A stretch of DNA of 64,000 nucleotides from CAWBVG01 sp963792175 (GTDB lineage: Bacteria; Acidobacteriota; Vicinamibacteria; Vicinamibacterales; CAVVIG01): NCBI GenBank assembly GCA_963792175.1, contig CAWBVG010000002.1, positions 1 to 64,000 on the forward strand. The letters run 5' to 3'. This document shows positions 38,115-47,528 of this stretch, piece after piece. Under the pieces are notes generated by a model. That model was given only the letters and a program-made list of their open reading frames with translations. It was not told the DNA's origin and did no database searches. The translations under genes were made by a program, and so were the position numbers. Within the stretch, counting starts at the first letter, position 1. Each line of letters starts with the position of its first letter.

Positions 38115-39891
38115 CTAGGTCGCCAGCGGCGGTCCCTTCGGCACGACGATCCGCGTGTGTTCCGTCGGATAGCTGTGCTTCTTCGCCGTGAACTTCGCGT
38201 TGAGGTACTCACCCATGTGAATCGGGCCCGACATGGTGTCGCCCGAGACCGTGCCGGAGAAGATGAACGTGACGGAGCTTCCGGGGCGCCGTTCGACGCT
38301 GCGGAGCGTCACTTCGTTGCCCTCGATCATGCCCACCAGGTCCCGCGCCGTGAAGTCCCCCTGGTGCGAGCCCTGGATCCAGTTGCCCTCCTGTTCGATG
38401 AACAGCGTGTGCCGGCTCCTGCTGCTGAAGAACTCGATGTCCACGTCCCAGCGGCCGGTGACGTTCGCAGACGGAGCAGGCATCGCCGTGGAGCGCGGGC
38501 TGCGCTTCGCGGACAGCACGGCGTAGATTCGTTCCGCGACGACCTTGTCGTCGCCGGGCTGCATCATCCAGGCGGTGACCGAAATCGACGTGGTTCCTGG
38601 TTGGGTGTCGTTACCCGGCGCGGCGCCGCCGACCGCAATCCTCGGCTTGGTCCTCGCCAGCTCCTCGGCCACTTCGTCGCCGGTGATGTGGAGCGTCGTC
38701 GGATCCCACGTGATGGTGAGTGACGGGCTCTTATTCGAGAGCCCGGTCGGCTCGCGCACGGACGTCTTGACGCTCGCGATGGTGGACACGCGCCTGGAGA
38801 TGTTGTCGAGCCAGCGAGAGCCACGTCTTCCAGTCGGCGTCGTGATCGCGCTTCACCCACGCCTCGACCGCCGCCAGCATCCCGAGCGTTTCCTCGCGGC
38901 CGACCTTGTTGTCGCGGCCCGGACCGTGGTGCGGCGCGCTGGCCTGCCACGCCGACATCAGGAGGTCCTTGCGGCCGAGGAGCAGGCCGGCGCACTGCGG
39001 CCCGCAGATCGCTTTGCCGCCGCTGTAGGCGACGATCGTGGCGCCCTTCTCGAGGTGCACGTTCGGGATCGTCAGCACCTCGGCGGCCGCATCGATCAGG
39101 ATCGGGATGTTCTTCGGCTTCGCGATCCTCGCCACGTTCTCGAGCGACAGGGGTCCGGACGAAGCGGGACCGCCGGACGCGAGATAGATCATCGCCGTCC
39201 GCGGACCCAGCGCGTTCTCGAGCTCTTCCGGCGTGTCGACCGTGATCATCTTCACGCCGATGTTGCGGACGGCGGCGTCGTAGACGTTGCGCGAGTACCG
39301 CGGGCTGACGACTTCGGTCTTGTCGAAACCGGTCAGATCGGGAATGCGAATCAGCCGCTCGGGGTTGCCGCCCGTCACGCACGCGGCAGTGACGTGCTTC
39401 AGTCCCGCGGCGCACCCGGCCGACACCATGCCCCACTCGGCTCCTGTCAACTCGGCGAGCCGCTGTCCGACCGCCGCCGCCAGTTCGTCGATCTGCACGA
39501 AGTACTTCGAGGCCGCATCCATCGCCGCCCGGACTTCGGGCCGCTCCACGGACCCGCCGATGATGGTGAACGTGCCGCGGCAATTGATGATCGGTTCCAC
39601 GCCAATCGACTGGTAGATCTCCGGCCCGGGCTTGAGCGGTCCCGCGCCCGCTCCGCCCATTTCGCTACCGAACTTCGGCGTGGCCGGCTCTTTCGCGTAG
39701 GCGTTGGCGCTGCCCAGGAGCACCGGCATGGCGAGGACGTTCCCGATCCCAAACAGCTCACGCCTGGTGAGGCCCGCCTTCGCTCGATCGACTTCGCAAT
39801 CGAGCTTCGGCGTGGCAGGCTCCGCCTCCGCTCGGTCGACGTCGCCATCGAGCTGCGGCGCGGCAGGGTCCTCGTGGAGTGTGTCAGTCAT
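38115..39891 (-). CDS. Tat-exported SelA-like PLP-dependent enzyme with C-terminal beta domain
   Basis: PLP fold-type I enzyme related to selenocysteine synthase and D-glucosaminate-6-phosphate ammonia-lyase. ATG 39891 follows TAGGAGA. The N-terminus has two 16-residue repeats encoded by palindromic elements, then Tat leader LTRRELFGIGNVLAMPVLLG, a third repeat copy (EPATPKFGSEMGGAGA), and the catalytic domain: GVEPIINCRGTFTIIGGSVE, GAEWGMVSAGCAAGLKHVTA, cofactor Asp in PILIDAAAEV and Schiff-base Lys in VAYSGGKAICGPQ. A frameshift near 38810 leads to a small domain and a terminal lipocalin-like piece (VTGRWDVDIEFFS, FIEQEGNWIQGSHQGDF). The likely reaction class is beta-elimination or ammonia-lyase. 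The preceding gene encodes RidA domains. Confidence 0.8.
39653..39688. repeat. Palindromic element in the SelA-like gene, copy 1
   Basis: Encodes residues EPATPKFGSEMGGAGA just after the Tat leader. CCGAACTTCGGCGTGGCCGG matches the conserved half of the other copies; the opposite half (CCGCCCATTTCGCTA) has diverged. Confidence 0.55.
39773..39867. repeat. Palindromic element, tandem copies 2 and 3 in the SelA-like gene
   Basis: Two head-to-tail units of 48 bp: CCCGCCTTCGCTCG…CGTGGCAGGC (39773-39820) and TCCGCCTCCGCTCG…GCGCGGCAGG (39821-39867). Each is exactly 16 codons, encoding EPATPKLDCEVDRAKA and DPAAPQLDGDVDRAEA before the Tat motif. Confidence 0.8.
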
Positions 39892-39899
39892 GATTTCTC

Positions 39900-41168
39900 C
39901 TACTTCACCGCAATCAACGAAATCTGTTCCAGCCCGGGATAGGTGTCCGCGTTCATGCGGCGTGCGATCAACCGGCGCGATCTGCGCCAGGGTCGTGCGT
40001 GCGGGCGGCATCTCGGAAAAATACTGCGCGTAGATCCGGTTCATGCGCGCGAAGTCGTTGATGTCGTCCAGGTACACGTTGGTCGCCACCACGTTGGAGA
40101 GCCCCAACCCGGCTTCCTCCAACCCGTCGAGCAGGTTCCGCATCGTCTGCCGAACCTGTGTTTCGACGGTCGCGACCCAGATGCCCTGCAGGTCCTCGGC
40201 CCTTCGGCTCGGGAGCCCGGGAGTGAACGGCCCCTTGGCGGAACAGTAGTAGGTGTCGTCCGCGAAAACGCAGGGACTGGCGGTCGCGCTCGGGCTCATG
40301 TTCTTCGGCCTGACGGCGAGCCGTTTGGACAGATCGGTGACGGCCACGCCGGTGAACTCGATGGTGTTCCCGCCCGGCAGGCTCGTGACGCGAATCGTCG
40401 CGCGCGCCGGCGTGTTGCCGAACTCGAAATGCTTCGCGTAGATGTCGTTCATCTGTCGCGATGCCTTGTCCGTCATGTACGGATTGACGAACACGACGTG
40501 ACGGAAGTCCAGGCCGGCCGCGGCCAGCGTCTGTTTCATGTTGTCGAGCGCCAGTTGCACCTGCGCGTCCGGATCGGGCGGCATCCTGCCCGTCGCGACG
40601 TCTGCGCCCGTGAATCCCGACAGGTACATCCGGTTGCCCGCGATCATTCCCGGCGACCACGACAGGTTCTTCGGATATCCCACTGGGACGATGGGCCTCT
40701 TGCGGGTGAGGTCGCGGAACGCGACGGCGTTGATCTCGACCGCGATGTCCGTCGGCAGCTTGTAGATCCCGAGCACGGCGCGGGCCGGCGGTGCCTTGGC
40801 GAAGAACTCCTTCCAGACCCGGTCCATCGCGTCGTGGTGCGCCATGTCGTCCAGGTACACCTGGGCGTACACGACATGCTCCATCGTCAACCCGGCGGCT
40901 TCGACGATGGACTTCACGTTCTGCAATGTCTGCCGCGCCTGGCCTTCGATCGTGGCGGGAAGTTTTCCCTCCGCGTCGCGCCCGCCCTGGCCGGAGACGT
41001 AGAGAAAATCGCCGGCGAGGATCTCCAGGACTGTACGGACCGATTGGTTTGATACCAGGAGGAGCGATCGCTCGTTTCTCTGCTCCCGCTCCGCAGAGTG
41101 CCGGCGAAGACTGCGATCACGCCGACGAGAAGGAGACCGACCCGCATGACGAACATTCGCCGATCCAT
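39900..41168 (-). CDS. Membrane-anchored triple RidA (YjgF/L-PSP) protein
   Basis: RidA proteins hydrolyse reactive enamine/imine intermediates such as 2-aminoacrylate released by PLP enzymes. From ATG 41168 one hydrophobic leader (RRMFVMRVGLLLVGVIAVFA) precedes three RidA domains. The Arg that binds the substrate carboxylate (Arg105 in E. coli RidA) is kept in each: APPARAVLGIYKL, NTPARATIRVTSL and MPPARTTLAQIAP. Domain 1 opens GDFLYVSGQGGRDAEGKLP. A frameshift near 41095 follows the leader. Another near 39970 fuses the raw reading frame to the next gene; correcting it gives the normal RidA end TYPGLEQISLIAVK and a stop at 39900-39902. It is directly upstream of the SelA-like gene. Confidence 0.85.
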
Positions 41169-41311
41169 ATTCGATCCTCAGGCGAGGTAGGATACTCGCT
41201 TTCGGGCAACCCGCGGACTGTATACTCGGCGGGCGCATCAGACGCAGGGAGAGGAAGAGCATGAAGATCGACAAGACGCGCGGCAGGCCTGAGACGACAA
41301 GGGTTCGAAGC

Positions 41312-42219
41312 ATGAAGAGGGTCATACGCTTCGCGACGGCGCTCGTTCTTGCCGCGACGTTTCTTGGCGCCGACTCCGCGTCCGCTCAACTGTTCCAGTG
41401 GACGCCGGAGCAGTTGATCAAGTACACGAAAAAGAATCCATACGACCGCTTCCCGGACGGCAGGCCGAAGGTGCCCGATGAGATGCTGACCAGAGATTGA
41501 AGGGTCTCATCGCCGAAGAAGTGCAGGCGGCGCTTTCCAGCCAGGAGTTTCCGAACCAGTTCGAGTCTCGCGACGGCTGGAAAGTGCTGCAGCCCGACAA
41601 GAAAATGGTCGGGCGGGTGTTGACGGTCCAATTCATGCCGACGCGCGGCGACATCATCGAAGTGGACGAAGCCGACGCGAAAGCGAAAAGCGCGTCGCGC
41701 GCCCAGAACCAGACGGCGATCGACATGCTGCAGCCGGGGGACGTGATCGTGGCCGACGTCTTCGGGGCCGAGTGGAACTTCGTCGGCAACAAGCTCGCAC
41801 ACTACATTCAGACCACAACCGGCAACGGGATGATCGTCGATGGCGGTGTCTATTGGCTGGACCGCGTCGCGGAAACGGGAATGCAGGCGTACTACAAGAA
41901 CTCGTTGCCGACGCAGGGCATGCGCGTGATGGTCACCGGCATCAACATTCCGGTGCGCATCGGCAAGACGCTGGTGATGCCAGGCGACGTGGTGCTCGCC
42001 GACCGCGAAGGCCTATGGTTCATTCCGCCGCACAAGCTGAAGGACGTGGTCGAATCCGGAGAGATGTCGAAGGCCCGTGACGACTGGAGCCTGATGATGC
42101 TCGGGACCGGGAAGTACACCTCCCGGCAGATCTATGGGCCGCTCACGCCGGAATTGCAAAAACAGCGCGACGACTACGTCTTTGAAAAGACCGGCCGCAG
42201 ACCGGCGCCGAGCCGCTAG
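41312..42219 (+). CDS. Secreted RraA/HMG-aldolase-like protein, frameshifted
   Basis: RraA-like fold, shared by 4-hydroxy-4-methyl-2-oxoglutarate/oxaloacetate aldolases and the RNase E inhibitor RraA. Unusually it has a signal peptide: MKRVIRFATALVLAATFLGA is cut after SASAQ. The frame changes near 41490 (DEMLTR to LKGLIAEEV). The core shows VGRVLTVQFMPTRGD, NQTAIDMLQPGDVIVADVFG, GNKLAHYIQTTTGNGMIVDG and VTGINIPVRIGKTLVMPGDV with VLADREGLWFIPP. The usual active-site pattern GDxLxxxA.xxG and the later D..R.D..G are replaced or altered, so catalysis is uncertain. Divergent from RidA and convergent with the second SelA-like gene. Confidence 0.75.
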
Positions 42220-42236
42220 GCCACTAGCTGGTTGAA

Positions 42237-43440
42237 TCAGGCCTTGAAGATCTCCCTGAGCCGCTTGACGGCTGTCTTTTCGTCTCCGGCGTCGTTCATG
42301 AAGACGGTCAACTCGATCCCCTGAGGCTCCGCTCGTCCGACGGCAATGCGTGGCTCTCCCTCCATCAGCAGACGTTCCACATCTCTCGCCGTGATCCCCA
42401 AGGCCCGTTCGTCCCAATGCACCATCACCCGACGGATCTTGCGTGTCCTGTCGACTGGCGTGCGCTCCAGCTTCAGACCAGGCACGGCCGAGAGTTCCCG
42501 TTCGATGTACTCGGCCTGTCTGACGCACTGGCGATCGATGGCATCGAAGTCCAGCCGCGAGTACTTTTTCGACCGTCAACCAGGCGGTCACCATTTCTTC
42601 GCGCCCGACTTTCATTGGCCGTCCCAGCGAATCGGAGTGAGGGCTCGAATTCAACGACGCGGATTGAATCAGATCCCGGCGCCCGGCCAGAATCCCCGAG
42701 CACTGCGGTCCGCGCATGTGCTTGCCGCCGCTGATGCAGATGAGATCGACGCCGAGGCCTGCCAGCCGCCGAATGTTGTCCCACGGAGGCAGCATGTTGG
42801 CCGCGTCGACTATCAGCGGGACGCTCGCCCGGCGGGTGATCTCGAGGCACCGCTCGAGCGAGACAGGGGTTTCCCATCTCCAGTCGCCGCTCGTGCCGCC
42901 GAGGAAGTACATCATCGCCGTCTGATCGCCGATCGCATCGATCAGCGACCGCTCCGACTCGACGTCGACGATGCGGACCCCGGTGTTGCGCACCGCGTGA
43001 TCGTAGCCATTGCGATGGACCTTCTGGATGACGACCTCCTTCTTCATGCCAGTGAGGTCTGGAAGCTGCCGCACCTTCTGCGCGTCGCTACCCGTCAGCG
43101 ACGCGCAGGTTCCGAGGGAGATCGCGGCTGCGGCCCCGGGAGTCACCATCGCGTCCTCGCACCCGATGAGCGCTGACAGCCGCTTGCCGATCTTCTCCCG
43201 CAGCTCCTCGAGGACGACGTACTCGCGAGAGGCTTGGGCCGCTGCCTCGTGCAGCTCTTCCCACATCTTGGATGCGCCGAGTGTGGTCATCGTGCCCTGG
43301 AAGTTGACGACCGGACGGATGCCGAGTTGCTCGTACGGTCCGGGGCTGCGCTTTGGCGCCGCTTTCGCCAGCGACGGCAGCGCGCTCATGAGCGAGGTCA
43401 GGCTGATCCCCCTCAACAGCGAACGGCGCGAAACAGCCAT
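42237..43440 (-). CDS. Tat-exported SelA-like PLP-dependent enzyme (second copy), frameshifted
   Basis: ATG 43440 follows GGGAGG at the right distance. The N-terminus AVSRRSLLRGISLTSLMSAL is a Tat leader. The catalytic domain parallels the copy at 38115-39891: GIRPVVNFQGTMTTLGASKM, CEDAMVTPGAAAAISLGTCA, cofactor Asp in PLIVDAANMLPPWDN, Schiff-base Lys in ICISGGKHMRGPQCSGIL. A frameshift near 42565 leads to the small domain (IRRVMVHWDERALGITARDV) and the end LREIFKA. It lacks the extra C-terminal beta domain and the repeat insertions of the first copy. It is 14 bp downstream of the CocE-like gene in a four-gene operon. Confidence 0.82.
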
Positions 43441-43454
43441 TGAATGTCCTCCCA

Positions 43455-45275
43455 TCATCTCTTTCTCGGGGGAATCACCGGCAGCAGGATATGCGACGGA
43501 CGCTCGGCGTCGTGATGGACGGTTTGCTGCGCGACGCGGATCTCCGTCGTGGCGCCGAATTTCGCCCCGGTGTTCGGATTGCGGTCGAACTGTGGGAAGT
43601 GGCTGCTGGTGACATGGACCCGCAGGCGATGTCCCTTCAGAAACGCAACTGAGGTGCCCACCAGATCGATCTCGAAGCGATAGACCTGCCCCGGCTGCAA
43701 GAGGCTGGGCCTCGAAAGGCTTTCGCGGTAACGCGCCCGCAGCATGCCCTCCGCCATGTTGTAAGTCGTTCCGTCCGGATGGACGTCCACGAGCCTGGCG
43801 ACGAAGTCGGTATCGACCGCGTCGGAAGAGGCGTGGAGCACCACCTTCACGGGGCCGGTGACCTCGATCTCCTCCTGCAGCACGTCTGAGGTGTAGATCA
43901 GCACATCCTGACGCGCCTCGATCGTGCGCTGGTCGCGCGGGCCTGCAGGCGTGGGAGTCCCGCAGCAGTTGTTGCCGCCCACCGAAGGAACGGGGTCGTT
44001 CGGATCGTACCGGAAGCGATCGGACGCCGACGGCGCGCTCGGTTTGTCCCAGGTGAGTCGACCGTCGCCCTTGTCGGTATTCGCCTTGCCGCCGCTGGCG
44101 AAGTACATCGGGCGGTAGTTGGTCCGAGCCAGCGGGTATTCGTTTTCGAGCACCCACTCGTTTCGGCCCATCAGGAAGAGCTTCACGGGAGGCTCCCGGT
44201 CCAGACCGTTGTCTATCCCCTTGAGTCTCGAGTCGTACCAGCGGAGTGCGAGCGCCTTCTCGTCGACGTCCGCGGTTGGACCGAAATCGATGTCTCCAGT
44301 TTTCCGCGTCGACCCGTGTCCCCAGGCGCCGATCACGATGTGACTGCCGCGCCGCGCCGCTTCGGTCGCGCCCCGGTGGCTCATCCCGACGTATCCGCGC
44401 AACGTTCCCTGGCTGAAGATGTCGAACCAGCCGCCGAAGGTATGAACCGGGATGGCGATCTTGTTGAACATCTCCTCGACGTTGAGCGGCTTCCAGTAAT
44501 CGTTGTAATCGGGATTGGCCAGCCAGTCGTTGTAGAAGCGGGCATTGCGTCCCACCAGCTGCTGCATCGTGTCGAGCGGCAGGTGCTTCTGCACCTCGTC
44601 GTAGTGGATCGCCTGCAGTCCGGCGAGCGTGTGGGCGCCGGGGTTCTGCATGATCCGCGATTCCTGACGGACGGGCCCCCAGCCGAAGTTGAACGACAGG
44701 CGCCATGCGCCGTTGAGCGTGATCCAGTCGTGGTAGATGCTCGTGGATGCCACACTCGGGAAGATGGTGACCAGGCTGGGAGGCGCGGCCTGCGCGGCCC
44801 GCCATTGGTTCTGTCCCAGGTAGGAGCCTCCCTCCATGCCCACCTTGCCGTTGGACCAGCGCTGCTTCGCCGCCCATTCGACCGTGTCGTAGCCATCCTT
44901 CTCATCATCGAAGAACGGCTCCCACCGGCCATCCGATTCGTGGCGCCCGCGCACGTCCTGAAACACGTAGACGTAGCCGCGCCGCGAGAAGTAGACGCCG
45001 GCCTCGTAGGCTGCGGGGAAGCGCTCGGTGCTGTACGGCGTTCTCGAAACCAGGACTGGAAAACGGCCGTCACCGACAGGCCGATAGACATCGGCGTACA
45101 GGATGACGCCGTCGCGCATCGGAATGCCCACGCGATTGTCCAACCGGATGTCGTTCCGCGGCGGCACTTCAACCGGCGGAAAACTCGCGCGCGCCGCGTT
45201 CTGGGCACTCGGCAGTCCGGGTGCCAGCAGCAACAGCGGAAGAAGCAGCACGGCGACTCGTCGCGGCCATTTCAT
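43455..45275 (-). CDS. Secreted CocE/NonD family hydrolase (S15-like)
   Basis: 606 residues, intact. Signal peptide MKWPRRVAVLLLPLLLLAPG. Alpha/beta-hydrolase domain: IPMRDGVILYADVYRPVGDG, FQDVRGRHESDGRWEPF, nucleophile Ser in KVGMEGGSYLGQNQW, IPVHTFGGWFDIFSQGTLRG near the Asp region, and HIVIGAWGHGSTRKT with the catalytic His. The C-terminal jelly-roll (PepX_C) runs from about residue 400, with DVLQEEIEVTGPVKVVLHAS and RLRVHVTSSHFPQFDRNP. Members cleave esters or Xaa-Pro peptides. The operon context suggests it prepares a substrate outside the cytoplasm for the SelA-like enzyme that follows. Confidence 0.88.
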   Translation of the reverse strand: MKWPRRVAVLLLPLLLLAPGLPSAQNAARASFPPVEVPPRNDIRLDNRVGIPMRDGVILYADVYRPVGDGRFPVLVSRTPYSTERFPAAYEAGVYFSRRGYVYVFQDVRGRHESDGRWEPFFDDEKDGYDTVEWAAKQRWSNGKVGMEGGSYLGQNQWRAAQAAPPSLVTIFPSVASTSIYHDWITLNGAWRLSFNFGWGPVRQESRIMQNPGAHTLAGLQAIHYDEVQKHLPLDTMQQLVGRNARFYNDWLANPDYNDYWKPLNVEEMFNKIAIPVHTFGGWFDIFSQGTLRGYVGMSHRGATEAARRGSHIVIGAWGHGSTRKTGDIDFGPTADVDEKALALRWYDSRLKGIDNGLDREPPVKLFLMGRNEWVLENEYPLARTNYRPMYFASGGKANTDKGDGRLTWDKPSAPSASDRFRYDPNDPVPSVGGNNCCGTPTPAGPRDQRTIEARQDVLIYTSDVLQEEIEVTGPVKVVLHASSDAVDTDFVARLVDVHPDGTTYNMAEGMLRARYRESLSRPSLLQPGQVYRFEIDLVGTSVAFLKGHRLRVHVTSSHFPQFDRNPNTGAKFGATTEIRVAQQTVHHDAERPSHILLPVIPPRKR

Positions 45276-45334
45276 CGGCGATTTCTCCTGGACTTCGAAT
45301 GAATCGTCCGAGCGGATTCCACGAAGGTGCTCGC

Positions 45335-46549
45335 CTAGCGACCGCCAGCTTCAGCCGGCCTCCCGGGGATGACGTCGATCTGGAAGCGTGGGTCGGCGGC
45401 TGGCACGCTCGGCACCGGCAACCCCAGCTCGCGGCGGACGATGTTACAGCCCTGCGCGATCGCGCTCGCTTTGTAGAACGCGATCTCGCGGTTGCAGCCC
45501 TGGCGTCCGAAGCCGCAGTCGCTCGACACGATCAGCCGCTCCGGCGGGATGTACTTCAGCGCCTTCCGGATCTCGCCCGCGACGTCCTCCGGCCGATCCG
45601 CCTGCAGCGATCGGTGACTGACCGCGCCGATACAGATCTTCTTCTTCAGATCGTGCTTCAGCGGCTCGAACAGCTCGAGGTCGCGCTGGTTGCGATCCTT
45701 CATCTCGAGCGTCCACACGTCCCCGCGGCACGCTTCCAGGTACAGCTCGATCGACTGCGCGTAGCTGGTGTCCTCCATCACGCGCTGCATGTTGGGATTG
45801 CCCCAGCAGGTATGGATCCAGATTTCCACATCGTCCAGTCCCTCGACCTCGCGGTTGAACGCCTCCACCATGAACTTCACCGAGTCGGCGTCCTTGCCGA
45901 ACGTGTTGGCCATGAAGTGGAGCGTCGGCTCCTCGATCTGCATCAGGCGGCATCCGGCGTCGCGCAGCGCGCGCAGCTCCGTGTTCATGGCCTCGGCCAT
46001 GTCCCAGATGACCTGGCGCTTGTCGGTGTACTTCGGCGTGTGGATGTCGAGAAACAACCCCATCACCTGCGAGCAGCAGGTACCGAAACGCACCGGCTTC
46101 GACGCCTTGCCCTGCGCGATGCGCCAGATCTTGGGATAGTCGAGCGCCCGATGCTCGATCTTGTCGACGACGTGCGGCCAGCGCCACGCGGTATAGATCT
46201 CGTTGAGCAGTGTGCCGGGTGGATAGTGCAGCCACGGGGCGGTCGTCTCCTCAGGCTGCAGGTAGTCCCCCTCGAACCCGGCCCACCGCTGAAGCGGGTA
46301 ATGGTGCCAGGCGCGGCCCGCCATGTCCTCGTCGCAGTGGAAGTCGCCGTGCGTGAGCAGGTCGAGCCCGGCGCGCTCCTGGTCGCTGATGACCACGGCC
46401 ATCGCGTCCTGGAATTTCTCGCGGAACCGGACGTCGAGCATGCAGCTGTCGAGCGGGCGGCCCCACATGCTGACGTCGAACCAGCGCGGGCGTGGCCACG
46501 ATCCCGTGACGGTGCTGGGCAGCGTCAGATCAGCCGTGGCGGTGAACAT
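45335..46549 (-). CDS. MetE-like cobalamin-independent methionine synthase family protein
   Basis: 404 residues, intact, cytoplasmic. It matches the C-terminal (catalytic) half of MetE and the related epoxyalkane:CoM transferase group. It opens STVTGSWPRPRWFDV. RAGLDLLTHGDFHCDEDMAG is the conserved Gly-Asp region. Zinc ligands are His and Cys in IWIHTCWGNPN and the late Cys in LIVSSDCGFGRQGC. CRLMQIEEPTLHF is also typical. The N-terminal half of full MetE is missing, which is common for thiol-alkyl transferases that act on other substrates. It overlaps the upstream exporter gene by 20 bp and is followed 59 bp later by the hydrolase. Confidence 0.82.
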   Translation of the reverse strand: MFTATADLTLPSTVTGSWPRPRWFDVSMWGRPLDSCMLDVRFREKFQDAMAVVISDQERAGLDLLTHGDFHCDEDMAGRAWHHYPLQRWAGFEGDYLQPEETTAPWLHYPPGTLLNEIYTAWRWPHVVDKIEHRALDYPKIWRIAQGKASKPVRFGTCCSQVMGLFLDIHTPKYTDKRQVIWDMAEAMNTELRALRDAGCRLMQIEEPTLHFMANTFGKDADSVKFMVEAFNREVEGLDDVEIWIHTCWGNPNMQRVMEDTSYAQSIELYLEACRGDVWTLEMKDRNQRDLELFEPLKHDLKKKICIGAVSHRSLQADRPEDVAGEIRKALKYIPPERLIVSSDCGFGRQGCNREIAFYKASAIAQGCNIVRRELGLPVPSVPAADPRFQIDVIPGRPAEAGGR

Positions 46550-47459
46550 GGGCAGATTCTACGCCCACCTGCATCTTGTCCTCAGCCAAGTCGACGCTTC
46601 GGATCCCGGCTCTCAATAGCGCGACCGACGCGTAAGCGACCACGACCAGGACGAGCCATCGTAGCGTCCCAAGCGGGAGCGATTCGACGAGCCACACGGC
46701 CACGATCACTCCCGGGATTCCTCCGGCGGACAGCCCTAGCGCCGCACGCCAGTGCAGGCGGCCCGCGCCGACGAACCGGACGCCGGCAATCATCGCGACG
46801 AAGGCACCCGACCCCATCATGATTGGAAACGCGGCCCGCGGATCCATCCCGAGGAGGCTGAACACGATGAGGCTCGGCGCGTAGTTGCCGATCCCGAGCG
46901 TCAGCAACGCACCCAGTACGAAGTTGACCACGAGTGCGAGGACGAACCCCCGTGGTGTGAATGCGAGGGCGGTGCCGCCGGCCGGGAGCTGGCCGAGCAT
47001 GCCGAACATCATGAACGCGGCGGCAACCAGCAGCGCGCAACCCATGCCGAGCTGTACCGCGCGGCGTGAAAGCGAGGCGACGACCCCCGCGCCGATCCAC
47101 CCGCCAGTGACGCAGACCACGATGAGCATCGTCATCTGCCAGGGATCGACGCGGACGACGCTGATGAAGAGCAGCGCCTGAGTTAGCACCGAGAGGGCGT
47201 GACCGACGATGAGCGTCCCAGGGATCAACTCGTCGGGCACCAGGCGGAAGAGTCGAAATACTGTGGTGGTAGTCGCGAACGATCCGATCCCGAGCGTGTC
47301 GAAAAAGCTTGTGACGAATCCGATGAGAAGTTCGAGCGCCGTCGGTGCGGTGTGTTGCCCGCCCCGTGCCGCCTCGCGCCTCGTTGCCATCGTCCAGCGG
47401 ACGACGAGCAGCAGACCGGCCGTCGCCAGCGCGCCGAGGAGAATCCGTACAAGCGTCAA
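46530..47459 (-). CDS. TauE/SafE family sulfite/organosulfonate exporter-like permease
   Basis: 309 residues, intact, about eight membrane helices. Family features are the first conserved loop ELLIGFVTSFFDTLGIGSFA (TauE/SafE GfxxGxxd-type repeat), VPDELIPGTLIVGHALSV, and its second half GALLTLGIGNYAPSLIVFSL, with an LLGMDPRAAFPIMMGSGAFV segment. Members export sulfite, sulfoacetate or related anions. First gene of the minus-strand operon, overlapping the MetE-like gene by 20 bp, which makes an organosulfur theme plausible. The substrate is inferred only. Confidence 0.8.
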   Translation of the reverse strand: MTLVRILLGALATAGLLLVVRWTMATRREAARGGQHTAPTALELLIGFVTSFFDTLGIGSFATTTTVFRLFRLVPDELIPGTLIVGHALSVLTQALLFISVVRVDPWQMTMLIVVCVTGGWIGAGVVASLSRRAVQLGMGCALLVAAAFMMFGMLGQLPAGGTALAFTPRGFVLALVVNFVLGALLTLGIGNYAPSLIVFSLLGMDPRAAFPIMMGSGAFVAMIAGVRFVGAGRLHWRAALGLSAGGIPGVIVAVWLVESLPLGTLRWLVLVVVAYASVALLRAGIRSVDLAEDKMQVGVESAHVHRHG

Positions 47460-47528
47460 TGGCGGGACGCGGGCGTCGCTTGGGCGCTGCCCGACAGGAC
47501 GGCTATATTACCTCCCGCGAGGAGCTGC

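Noticed and set aside
38731..41325. A single 864-codon frame joining RidA domains and the SelA-like enzyme, as if one fused protein
   Set aside because: Shifting one base near 39970 restores the normal RidA ending ISLIAVK with a stop at 39900 and a ribosome-binding site before ATG 39891. Two genes are far more likely in this indel-rich sequence.
42013..44877. 954-codon minus-strand frame
   Set aside because: It joins a shadow of the CocE-like hydrolase to the real SelA-like gene. The hydrolase is intact in another frame and the SelA-like gene has its own Tat start at 43440.
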